Assembly (NCBI GenBank): GCA_947561395.2
Contig: OX387191.1
Coordinates: forward strand, 36,163,439-36,227,438
Origin: Buxus sempervirens
Taxonomy: Eukaryota; Streptophyta; Magnoliopsida; Buxales; Buxaceae
Length of the DNA: 64,000 bases
Reading direction: 5' to 3'
The position numbers and the translations under genes are program-made. A model generated the notes under the pieces. It saw only the letters and a list, made by a program, of their open reading frames with translations. It was not told the origin of the DNA and did not search any database. Below are positions 25,758 to 35,612 of the stretch, piece after piece (the stretch's first letter is position 1; each line of letters begins with the position of its first letter).

Positions 25758-27206
25758 CTAAAATGATGAAGGATAATTTTGACAAATACTGGAGAAATAT
25801 TGATAAGGTTAATATGTTTTTATTGGTTGCTATGATTTTGGATGGCTGTTATAAGTTGAAATATGTAAGGCTTTGTTACTCAAGGGTGTATCTCACAATG
25901 AAGGAGAAGGTTAATGAATTAACCATGAAGGTGAAAGATGCACTGGAGTGCATTTTTAAGCTTTACAAAGTGCTAGATTCTACAATGGTTGCAACAAAAG
26001 GAATAAGTCAAAGCCTTAGTGAAATTGAAGTTGATCAAGCTCCTCCTCATGTGTGAAAGCAAAGTCTTTGCAAACTTATCTCTTGAAGCACTTGGTAGAA
26101 GGAGAATTAGAAGAAAGTAAATAATAATTAGATCAATATTTAGAGGAGAGTATTGAGAAAGATGACTCTCAATTAAACATCTTAGGTTGGTGGAAGTTTA
26201 ATAGCTCTAGGTTTCTTACACTTTCTCAAATGGCACATGATGTCTTGACTATACCCGTATCTATTGTTGCCTCAGAGCCCGCTTTTAGTACAAGTAGTGT
26301 GCTCTTTACCAGTTTTGCATTTCCTTAATACCTGAACTGGTTGAATGTTTGATCTCTACTCAAGATTGGTTGCCTCCATTTCACTTGAAGAAAATTTGCA
26401 AGAACTTGAGGAAGATGAGTTAGGTAATTAAAGTTTATGATTATTTTCTATTACAAATAGTTTTTTTTGGTAAAGTTTCTTGAAATATCTTATTTCTTTT
26501 TTTAGTAAAATCTAATTTATCTAGTTGTAGTTTTTAGTCATTGTAGATGAAATTGGCATACATATTGAATCTATTTAAGCTGCTATTATGTTCACTTCTT
26601 TCAAGTATATATAAACTAGCTTATTTAAGATTTTTTTTTCATATATTAATTTATCATATGAAAATTTGTGTTTTTTTTTCCGGGTAACACGAGTCGTTTT
26701 CTTATTTTAGTGGAGCATATCTTTTTGGAAGTAAAGAAATGATACTCAAACTAAAGAGAACTAAGAATGGATTTATATAATCTTTTTGGAAGTGAACAAT
26801 TGGGTGCTAGAATTAGAACTAAGAACGGATTTATAAAATCTCAATATTTATATTTGAATGCTAGTTTGTTTTAATGTTATTTTTGAGTTATTTTATTGCT
26901 TTATGTTAGGTGATTTTACAAATTATGATATGGTTTTGAATTGATTAAAACACCGGAAAAATCTTTTTGGTTGAAGTTTCAACAAATAAGTGAATTATGA
27001 ACTGTTGTAATACCCAATCTAGTAAAGTGCTCTCATGGAATCGGTTTTCGGTTCGGTTTGCGGTTTAATCACTTTATTTCGATTTAGTTTTTGTTTATAA
27101 TATCTAGTTGAAATTTGATTTGGTTCGGTTTTGATCAACGTACGTAATTTGGTTTGGTTTAGATTACGCACAAAAATCAAATCAAACTGACCAAATTACA
27201 CCCCTA
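25758..27206 (+). mobile_element. hAT transposon, right part with terminal repeat
   Basis: Continuation of the hAT element broken at 12.5 kb. Coding remains run to about 26440. The 3' non-coding part contains GGTTCGGTTT-type repeats (27040-27180). It ends ACCAAATTACACCCCTA at 27206, whose reverse complement TAGGGGTGTAAT is a typical plant hAT terminus, close to the ends of the small hAT at 27936-28429. The matching left end was not found. Confidence 0.6.
25760..26436 (+). pseudogene. hAT transposase, C-terminal part
   Basis: From about 25763 the frame encodes DNFDKYWRNIDKVNM and AMILDGCYKLKYV, the hAT segment that in relatives reads LDPRYKLKY. After stops, a second segment (about 26125-26330) encodes LNILGWWK...SSRFLTLSQMA and TIPVSIVASEPAFST, the conserved hAT dimerisation domain, followed by ELVECLISTQDWL-like sequence near 26335-26375. 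The frame is broken by at least a stop at 26056 and another near 26120, and the centre of the gene is missing. Dead transposase. Confidence 0.75.
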
Positions 27207-27927
27207 CTTATGAGAAGCTTGACACATAACCTAATGAAATAATAGAAAAAAGTTAAAAGAAGACGACAATGAGACCCTCGTCTAATAGTCTAACAGATAC
27301 TGCTTCATGTAGTAGCTCTTTAGGCTACCTTCAAGGGCACTAAATCCATAACTTTCCTTGATTTTTAACGATACTTTTGAAAAATAACTCAGATGCAGTC
27401 TCCTAATTATCTTTTAACGAGGTTAAAAAGTCCATTGTGGGTATTTTTGAAAGAAATCTTTACAAAAAGTGAAAATGATACTCATTTTCAATTATATTAA
27501 AAAGGTATTGCTATTTTTAATTACAAAGAATTAAATGACTGATTTGGGTTGTTTCTAAAAAATATCACTAAAAATCAATTCTCCCTTTCCGTTGGCACTT
27601 TCTCAATTAGCGTCTGCACTTTGTCAACGTCGTTCCCACGGTCACGAGAAATCTACAGACGCTTACCTCTTCGCCTTCGCCTTCGCCTTCAAGAATCATA
27701 GAGCGACCGTCCTCGTTTAAAACACGCAACGTACCAAAAAGGCCGGCGAAAAGGCGATTCGTCGTACGTGGACTCCAAGGTCTTTGTAAAATATGGCGGT
27801 TCATCACATGACGACAAATCCGGTTCGTTATCGATGACCACGTAGTCCCTACGAGCGAAGAGAGACGCCAGACCGCAATGTTCTCGGAGACATTGGTATT
27901 TTACACAAATACCCTCAAAAGCTAATG
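27207..27927. other. Unassigned sequence with a GC-rich core
   Basis: From 27430 to 27590 the sequence resembles, at low identity, the 34960-35090 stretch that flanks the large MULE (shared ATGACTnAATCTG and AAAATATCACT). From 27590 to 27900 it is richer in CpG than its surroundings and includes CTTCGCCTTCGCCTTCGCC. No convincing gene or terminal repeat was found. It may be part of a further decayed transposon. Confidence 0.3.
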
Positions 27928-27935
27928 GTTCTTTT

Positions 27936-28429
27936 TAAGGGTGCAACTTGGGTCCAGTTAAAATCGTATCCGGATTAACTCAAATCGATTTTGGTTTGGT
28001 TTGGTTTAGTTTTTGAGTTGTTTGGTATAGTTTCGGTCTAAAATTCCTAAATCAAACTAAGTCGGTTAAGTTTTAGATTGGATGTTCGGTTAAACCGAAA
28101 CCGAAACTGAATCAAATTCATTATTTGCCTGAATTGAACCGAACCGAAACCGACCTACTATATTTAATATATAATACAATATATATTATATTTTGAAAGT
28201 TTACCTTTAAACTTTAAGGATATTACGAACAACACCTTTGTTTGACCACAAGCGTGTATTGATCTTATGTAATTCGGTTCGGTTTGTTTATTTATTTTCA
28301 GTTCGGTTTTCAATTTTATACTTTCGGTTTTTAATTCGATTTGGTTCGGTTTGGGTTCACTACAAATATTTTCAGTTTGGTTTTAGGTTGACATCAACCT
28401 AAACCGAACCGAACTGAGTTGCACCTCTA
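27936..28429. mobile_element. Non-autonomous hAT element, 494 bp
   Basis: Ends TAAGGGTGCAACTTGG and, in reverse complement, TAGAGGTGCAACTCAG form an imperfect terminal inverted repeat (12 of 16). Flanks GTTCTTTT (27928-27935) and GTTCTTTC (28430-28437) match at 7 of 8 bases, the hAT duplication size. The interior is made of GGTTCGGTTT/AACCGAACC repeats and has no open frame. Its termini resemble those of the dead hAT ending at 27206, a possible source of transposase. Confidence 0.75.
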
Positions 28430-31400
28430 GTTCTTTCTTTTCCTTTGTTTGGTTAATTTTGAAACCAAAAACCTGTTCAAATTAATAGCTTTGTCAAGCC
28501 AACCAATTAAATTTCCAATGTAATTATATTATTTCCAACAATAAGTAGGTTAATTCCCGATAATAAAAAATGGGAAAATGGTGAAAAAGGGTCACTTTTT
28601 GGCTGGTATAAAAATAGTCCATAAAGATCTCATTTTATAAAAAAGAGTCACTTTTCAAACGTAATTTGTAATGCCCCAAATCCAAGTTTATTTAAAAACA
28701 TAAACCCAAATCTGGTTCATTAGGGAAAATGACCCAAACAACTAATCCAGACTTAAACAATTTCATTTATTATATCAGAGTGCGGAAATAAAAGACATCT
28801 TTCAGGAAACGTGGAATTTAACCACCAAAATAATCCATTAATATTTCATTTATAAAGTCTGGAAATGGTTCAACTAAATAAAATAAGTAACATCCACCAA
28901 TGGTGTGTAATTAAGATACTAATAATCCTTCAAATAACATCAAAACCTTCAAATAAAATACTAAAGTCAATCCCTCAAAGTAAATCTAATCATCTCTCCA
29001 TGTCCTCCTAGACCTACATAGAAATGAAATAGTCTTCTTCTTGGTAATCACGGTAATCCCCCGGAGTCTCTACCCCAGCAACGTCCTCTCCAGGAATTTT
29101 TGAAAACAAAACTGATAAAACAATAATGTGAGAAACAATATCTCAGTAAGCAGTCATGCAAATAGTTGATCACAATAAAATATGCAACACTTAAACAAGA
29201 TAATCATAATAAGATACAAAACAACAATGAAATACAATTGTCCACCTCATGGGACTCAAGAAATAGAATACCAGAGAAAGAGAGTAGATATGTGCCAATA
29301 TGCTACCTAACCGAATTACGATGGACCAGCCGCCCTGCAGTCTGGCTATTCAATACCAACGGAAGAACCCAACCATGAGTTAGCATGTACGGCCCAACCT
29401 ATCTAGGAGTGGGTAACGTAGCGACCGACCAATCCAAGAGCGGTACCATCCTCGAGATGATGGAATGCCTCAGACACAGAACTCAAACCCCTCTAATAAA
29501 CATTTCACTTACTAGCTATTCTATGGATCCATATAACTACTAAGCCCACTCAACAGTGAGAAAACAAACCAGGGAATGAACATACTTCTCAATAACACCC
29601 ACAAATATAGAGCTTTATCTGTATAACCCAATCTGCCTTGCAAAAATAATAAATTAGGCACCATCCTTGTCACAACAGTGACCTAAAAACCAAAACAGAA
29701 TGCACCAAGTCATATGTCCAAAACTCCAGGTTTCAACGGGCGAATATGTCCCGGATGTGTATCGACTCCATCGATGCACAAAATACCTTCAAATCACCCA
29801 AATACAGGTGTATGAACTCACAAAACCAACTTTGGTTAAAAGTAAAATTCTTTGGAACGACGGAATCAAGTAAAAGTGCCTCTTTAGAAACATCTACCCA
29901 AAATCTTTATAAAATTGAATTTTAAACATCCGCCAGTGCAAATAATCCCCAAATGCCCCAAACTTGATGGTACATAGGTTAGAATTGGGTAAAAACACTT
30001 CTGTAATGAAAAACTAGGTTGAAAGAAAAATTTCCAAAAATCTAACAGACAGGGCGCTCGAGCGGCCAAGAGCGCTCGAACAGCCTTACACAATAGGTCG
30101 TTTCAGGGTTGGTTGCTCGATAGATCGTTCGAGCGACTGTTCAGGCGACAGTTCAATCTGGGAAAATTACTCTCGGGTTTTGAATAATCACATAGGGCGC
30201 TCGAGCGACTGTTTAGGCGGGCCGATACGTTAAAAATCCGCAAGTTTACAAAATTCAATAAAAATTCCATAACTCAATATCCAATGCATCAAATCCATTC
30301 TAAATCATCCTAAAACATTTTATAAACATGTTAGAACAATTTCCAATAAGTAAAACATCATAAATAACGACTACAACTCATCAATCACTGATTAACCATG
30401 CATATTGACTAAATGCGAATTTATTTTTGTGCAAGATTTAAAGAGACTACATACCTGGTTTTGGGAACTAAAACCTTTTCTAAAAGCAACGAAATATCAC
30501 CACAAATATGCTCCAACAATCTTACAAGCCTTGTTCTCATCTGGGTTAAGAAAAATCATGTTTTTAGAAATCTAACAACACATCTATCTCTCAAAACAGA
30601 AATTTCTCTTGGTTTGCTCTTACTTGAGTTTTTTTTTTGTGCACGAAAATTATCCTTCTTCCTTCTCTAAGACGGCTCCAACAGGTTGTTTAGAGTTAGG
30701 TTTTGATCACAAGAAGCAAATAGAAGAAACAATGGAATACAAGGAATGTGCGGCTGCTATTTTTGTGTTTTAAGCTTAACGTGAATAACCCATGCATATA
30801 GCTAGGTTATTTTAGTTGTTTTTAAGTATTTTACCAAGATACCCCCTTCACTAAGCCAACCTAAATAAACCATGAAGCCTCAACCCAATTAAACCTTTGG
30901 GTCAACCCACTCTCTTTGGGTTCGACCAACTCCTTTAATTCCTTATTTTTTTTATTTTTTTATTTAGCTCTGTGAGACGCGAGAAAAATCACCGGGATGA
31001 TTCTCCCTCCGTCAACACACGGGATCGACGTAAAAAGTGGGAGAGTCGCCACCATTCAGAATTTTGAGGTGAGAATGGACACCAAAAGATGAAAAATAAG
31101 CAAAAAGAGCTAAAAGGCAAATTCTAGGGTAAAAATAACCCTACTTGAAAATCAAATCTAGAGATGGGTAAGGGGATTAGATTATGAACGGGGGAAGGTG
31201 TTAGGCACCCCCATTCACCCACACAAGGTGGTTGCCAAGTGTTTGTTCATGCAAAAAAGAAATAAGAAAGCTTGCTAAAAATTATCAAAAACATTGAAAA
31301 AGGAACAAGTGTATGATATATTCACCTGAAGATCCAAATGGATTCCAGATCCTCTCTCATGTCAATATTATTTCTGGAATATCAACAAATAATGGAAATC

Positions 31401-33043
31401 AAAGCAAAGATTGCAAAAAGCCATGTTGAGTGAAATCCGGAGAATTCGGTAAAAGATAATGTCATTTGTCTTTAAATCATTCAAAATCAATTTTAAATTG
31501 AATCAAACCAAATCCATTTGAAAAATCATGGTAAATAAGAGACTCATGCAAAATTTCAAGTAAATCCGGTTGAAATCCTAGGAGTTATGCTCCTTTAAAG
31601 TTTCTGCTGGGGAAAATCAAAAGTGATAAGCATGCAAGTCTGGAAAATCACCTAGAAAAATCCACTCCATAAAAATCCACGAAATTTGGTGTGATTGAAG
31701 TTTGTATGGACATCTTTCGAACAAAACTAGCCTCATACAAAAATTCATTCGGATGTGCCTTGGGTGGTCTCCGGAACAGGCCCCGAAGATCACAGATTTA
31801 CCCAGAAAAGTACTGTTGAACAGCTCTGAGTAAATCTGTTGCTCACGACACAAATGGAGTCAAAAAATTATGAAACCAACTGGATTTAAAACTAGACTTC
31901 AATAGGAAAACTCAGAAACAAGAATCACTCGAATCGGACTTAAAACGAACACATGGCGCTCAGTCGAAGTAACAAGTTCTGTATTCAGATCAGAACTGAC
32001 CTATCAACTTCGACAGTGAGGTGTCACAAATCCGCTTGATAGAAATTAATGAAATTTGGTAGGCATAAACTAGACAGCCTCACCTTTCCCATGGTTCTAG
32101 AATCACTCCAAAATTCATCCGGACGATGAAGTTATGAGTATCCGAAGTCGGGGTACAGTTGCTGTCAAGTTAAGCCTTTTTTGAACAAAACCAATTCAAA
32201 ACTGTGACAAAGTGTGTGTGATTCTTGCAAGATGAATCCAAAAATCCTTTAAAACTCATTTGAAGACATTCCAGAATTGATTGGGGCTATTTATTTCAGA
32301 TTTATCATAATAAACGCAATAAATCCAAAATATGAGCCTATCCCGCCAAAATCATGTGCTATGCATGTATAGATGTAAAAACCATTCCAACAACATAGCA
32401 AAGATAGCATGCATTCATACCAATCAAGATAAGGTTCTAAAACAAACTAGGGTTCCGTTCCATTATCGTTTCCCTTAGTTCTCTCTCCCCGTTAAACACG
32501 GTTCTTCAAGATAATCTTGGGGTACTTTGAATATGGAAGGGTTTTCAAATAATCACAAGGCTCATAGCATGCATTTAGATTAATAAAAAAGGGATCTAGA
32601 ACACCCTAGGGTTCCGTTCCATTATCGTTTCCCTTAGTTCTCTCTCCTCGTTAGGCACGGTTCTTCAAGATAATCTTGGGGTACTTTGAATATGGAACGG
32701 TTTACAAAGATTCAAAAGACTTATAGCAAAAGAGGTTCTAGCACTAGGATCAATCCCCAGTCTCGTTTCTCCTAGATCCCGCCTTCACGTTTTACGGCTA
32801 GGGGGAGTCTTGAGATACTTTGAGCCGGGGAAGGATTTTCATACACACAAAAAGGCCTTATTCTACAGAAAGGTAGAAGAAGAGATCTAGATCTAGAAAT
32901 GTAGAGACAAAAATTAAAAAGAGGTTTGAGGCTTACCTGGGTTCTGGAAGCACTTCCGCAGCGGTTTCCCTCTTCTCTCGGAGCTCTTCTTGGCGAGAAT
33001 TCAAGGCAAGAATTAATGGCCATTTACTTAAGGAGGAGCCTCC

Positions 33044-33051
33044 TATTTATA
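33044..33051 (-). promoter_or_regulatory. TATA box of group-G LTR copy B
   Basis: TATTTATA on the + strand, TATAAATA on the element strand, in the context GCCTATAAATAGGAGG, as in copy A and the copy at 15906. Confidence 0.65.
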
Positions 33052-33216
33052 GGCAAAGGCTAGGGTTAGGGTTGGTGAGAATGGCAGACACAACATAAGG
33101 TCTATAGCCCACCAATCTTAACCCTAAGGCTATTTCCGAGATTTCCACTCATTTAATGAGGGATATGATGGTAAAAGGTGAAAGCTTTCGGAAAACCCTA
33201 ATTTTGAGCAAAACTT

Positions 33217-33362
33217 ATGTATCCGGTATGTCAGGCCGGATACACAAGTGCCTTAATGTATCCGGCACCTGATGCCGGATACACTGAGGTTTGCTTGTAT
33301 CCGGTATGTTCCATCGGATACGAAGAAAAACACTTGTATCCGGCCTGAGTTGCCGGATACAA
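33217..33362. repeat. Four hairpins in LTR copy B
   Basis: Four inverted repeats based on TGTATCCGG...CCGGATACA, loops of 5-8 bases, spaced about 35-40 bp. Positions correspond to those of copy A, but the stems contain CCGG where copy A has CCGA, with both arms changed together in most of them. Confidence 0.8.
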
Positions 33363-34149
33363 GGAAAAAACCCATTTTCTCAAATTATGTGCTGGCCTTC
33401 AAGGAGATAAGGATTTTTTATGATTATTGGTCATTTTGATAGTGCAATTTGGGGTGTCTACAAGCTCTTACTGATATAATCTGAATAATAATAATAGCTA
33501 AATTTCTTCCTATTTTAAACTAAAGAATAATCTCACCTTAAATTAGCTTTCCAAGTTTTCCTCTGGTTCACCTTGAACTCCTCTGGGTTGAACCAAAATT
33601 TCAGCTCTTGCATATTATTAACCCGATTAGTCTATTTAATAATTAGTTTTATTTGTCACTAAAATCTGGGATTTTACATAATTGACTTGAAAGGTCACTT
33701 TTCAAAAATAAAAAATAAAAAAAATAGTGTCACTTTGTTGTAGGTAAAGCATGCTTGTATCCAAGTATGATGCACTCGTATGACACATAGAATGCGCTTG
33801 CGTCTCATGTAAGATGCACTTGTATCCACGTACAAAAGCTTGCATCCGAATGTACAATGCGCTTGTGTGTTAAGTAAAGTAATCTTCAAATTTAATTATT
33901 TTTGAAAAATGATCCTGTAATTTAATTATTTCTAAAAAGTGAGCCTTCTACGGAAAGTGATCTTTTTTTTCATAATTTTCTCTAAAAGGATTTCAAGCAT
34001 ATGATAAATCTAAAATTATTTTAGGTTATCTAATAAAGCACCCTAAATGGATAGGTAGGAACAAAGAAAATGTCTTGCAATATTACCTCAAAGTAGTGAT
34101 GGTTTTGCAATTCTCGGCAATTGAAAAATAGTGATATTGTTTTAAAATA

Positions 34150-34843
34150 AAAATTTTTTTTTGGAAAGTAAGTGAATTGTATAAATATATGGTAGAGTAT
34201 TTACAAAATGAGAGCTTAAGAACATGTTGAAGTCCACTCGAGGACTCTATGCAACAAAGCTATGCAATCAAAAAAAAGATTGACACACAAGTAGCACCGG
34301 TCTTGGAGTTGTCAGATGAAGAAGTTAGCTTGCAATTTCCAATTTTCCATGATAGTTCTATTCTTGGAGTTGTCCTTTACTTGTAACACCTCACCTTTGA
34401 TCTTGTGTAGCACATCCCATTTGATACGTTTGAAGATGTCCTCCTTGGGAAGAAAACTATTTCGTAATCTTCTTTGGTTCCTCTCCAGACATAGATGATA
34501 GATGATTGCCGCAAATGATAGTTTACCAACCCAACCAATCGGGTTACCATGCTGAAACTTTGCAAGTTACCATTGGAGTTCTTCAACTCACGGTTTCAAG
34601 GGTCTATTATAATCATTAAGCTTCAAGACCTATTGCCAAATCCATCTTGAGTATGCACAGGATAAGAATAGGTGGGGGATAGAATCCGTGCCATCTTGGC
34701 ATAGGATACACTTGGAGACATTGAGGATGCGAAGAGTACATAGTTTGTCTTGGGTTAGTAGTATTTCTTTAATGGCTAGCCATGCGATGAATGCATGCTT
34801 AGGATCGTTCTTGTTAAACCAAATCAGATTGTTGTAGGGCCAC
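34150..34843 (-). mobile_element. 5'-truncated L1-type LINE fragment
   Basis: The minus strand from about 34840 to 34640 encodes IWFNKNDPKHAFIAWLA, LLTQDKL and, further on, CILCQ...HLFLSCAYSRWIW, the zf-RVT domain found at the C terminus of plant L1 reverse transcriptases. Downstream (34580-34480) the usual LINE tail appears (SFAAIIYHLWRG). The frame is broken by stops after the zf-RVT domain and shifts once. A T run at 34152-34162 is the poly(A) tail in reverse. TGATATTGTTTTAAAAT at 34132 and TGATATTGTTTTTAAAA at 34844 are the target duplications. Only the last 0.7 kb of the element was inserted. Confidence 0.8.
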
Positions 34844-34860
34844 TGATATTGTTTTTAAAA

Positions 34861-35127
34861 AAATTGAAAACAAGTGTTATGTTACTGTTTATAAAGACTT
34901 TGTGACATTGTATTTGTTGTAAGTTTATTGTGGGATTTACAAGTCTTTTAGGGGCATTTTTGGAAGAAACATTATGTGAACGGTACAATGATATTTTTAA
35001 TTATTTTAGAAAAGTATCACTATTTTCCAATTATCTTAAATTAGATGACTAAATCTGTATTAGTTTTAAAAATATCACTTAAAACCAATTTAGCTGAAGT
35101 TGTAACGGGCATATGTCAGGGAATCTT
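34861..35127. other. Left flank of the giant MULE
   Basis: AT-rich sequence with no gene. The part from 34960 to 35090 resembles 27430-27590, so the MULE landed in or beside an older dispersed repeat. Confidence 0.4.
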
Positions 35128-35136
35128 CCTGAAAAT
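35128..35136. repeat. 9-bp target duplication, left
   Basis: CCTGAAAAT directly before the left inverted repeat. The identical 9-mer follows the right repeat at 63918-63926. Nine bases is the standard Mutator duplication size, and homology stops on both sides of it. Confidence 0.9.
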
Positions 35137-35197
35137 CGACCGATTTCTTCTACGGCAATTCGTCTTACGAATCCTCCGACAAGCAATCGGGAGACGA

Positions 35198-35204
35198 CAC
35201 GCGT
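35198..35204 (+). promoter_or_regulatory. CACGCGT motif, candidate FAR1-type binding site
   Basis: CACGCGT lies 62 bp from the left end and, mirrored, at 63850-63856. FHY3/FAR1, domesticated relatives of this element's transposase, bind CACGCGC, which shares the CACGCG core. A role in transposase binding is inference from one motif. Confidence 0.35.
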
Positions 35205-35466
35205 CCCCCTCAAATCAGCGGAAGTTTTCAGCCGACCCAAACGTTTTCGAGCCGAGTTCGTGAAAATGGCTCGATGGGAGCCGCGTCCAAAATTCTTTTC
35301 AAATGGCTGGAACGCAAATGGGGCTTGTTGGTGGGAAATCAAAAAATGCACGAAAATGAAATCCTCTCAAATCCGAACCAAAAGCATATCAAAAAAGTTT
35401 TCTTCATACTCTTCTTCATCTCTCTCTCTGGTTAAAGAGGCTGAAACAAGTGAGTGAGCTTCTTCC

Positions 35467-35500
35467 ATGGCTCTGGAGATGGTGGTGGATCTGTTATCTG
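35467..35500 (+). other. Inward ATG plus splice donor in left TIR
   Basis: ATGGCTCTGG starts a short open segment coding MALEMVVDLLS and ends at TATCTG|GTAAGA, a good plant 5' splice site. The mirrored copy is at 63554-63587. It could be a leader exon for inward transcripts; if spliced straight to 39794 it would not be in frame with the protease start, so it would act as an upstream frame or join other exons. Confidence 0.35.
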
Positions 35501-35612
35501 GTAAGAAAGAGACAAGGAAGAGGTGAGAGAACACAAAGCAGATACAGAGGAGATAAAATCGACCGCCTACCATGGATTTCGTCAGCATTTCTCTGCTGTT
35601 TTAAGGTGAGAA

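Larger units (their letters stand above)
30971..33462 (-). mobile_element. Solo LTR, group G, copy B, duplication AGCTC
   Basis: Fossil of 2492 bp, from TGTGAGACGCG at 30971 to GGGGTGTCTACA at 33462 on the + strand, true orientation minus. AGCTC flanks both sides (30966-30970 and 33463-33467). It is the same family and orientation as copy A (20237-22727), with which it can be aligned nearly throughout. It carries three tandem CTCTCCCCGTT/GGTACTTTGAATATGG blocks at 32450-32700. No coding domain. Confidence 0.9.
28667..33678 (-). mobile_element. Solo LTR, group T, reverse, duplication TAATT
   Basis: Fossil. On the + strand it starts TGTAATGCCCCAAATCC at 28667 and ends GGGATTTTACA at 33678; TAATT flanks both sides (28662-28666 and 33679-33683). 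True orientation is minus. Without the nested group-G LTR it is about 2.5 kb. It carries the group-T landmarks in reverse (GAAACAATATCTCAGTAAGCAG at about 29133; CTCGAGCG blocks at 30055-30200). No coding domain. Confidence 0.85.
28572..33984. mobile_element. MITE-like element split by an LTR
   Basis: GGGAAAATGGTGAAAAAGGG at 28572 and the reverse complement of the sequence ending at about 33984 (AGAGAAAATTATGAAAAAAAA, then GATCACTTT) form an imperfect terminal inverted repeat. The LTR 28667-33678 lies between. Without it the element is about 400 bp. Such ends are common in small Mutator-type MITEs. No duplication was readable. The right part (33740-33860) holds several CTTGTATCC/CTTGCATCC words. 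Confidence 0.4.
35137..35612 (+). repeat. MULE terminal inverted repeat, left
   Basis: 476 bp matching the reverse complement of 63442-63917. It begins (C)GACCGATTTCTTCTACGG. The terminal base differs between the two ends (C here, T at the other end); four more differences lie inside (near 35301, 35332, 35359 and 35397). Identity ends abruptly after AAGGTGAGAA on both sides. Confidence 0.93.
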
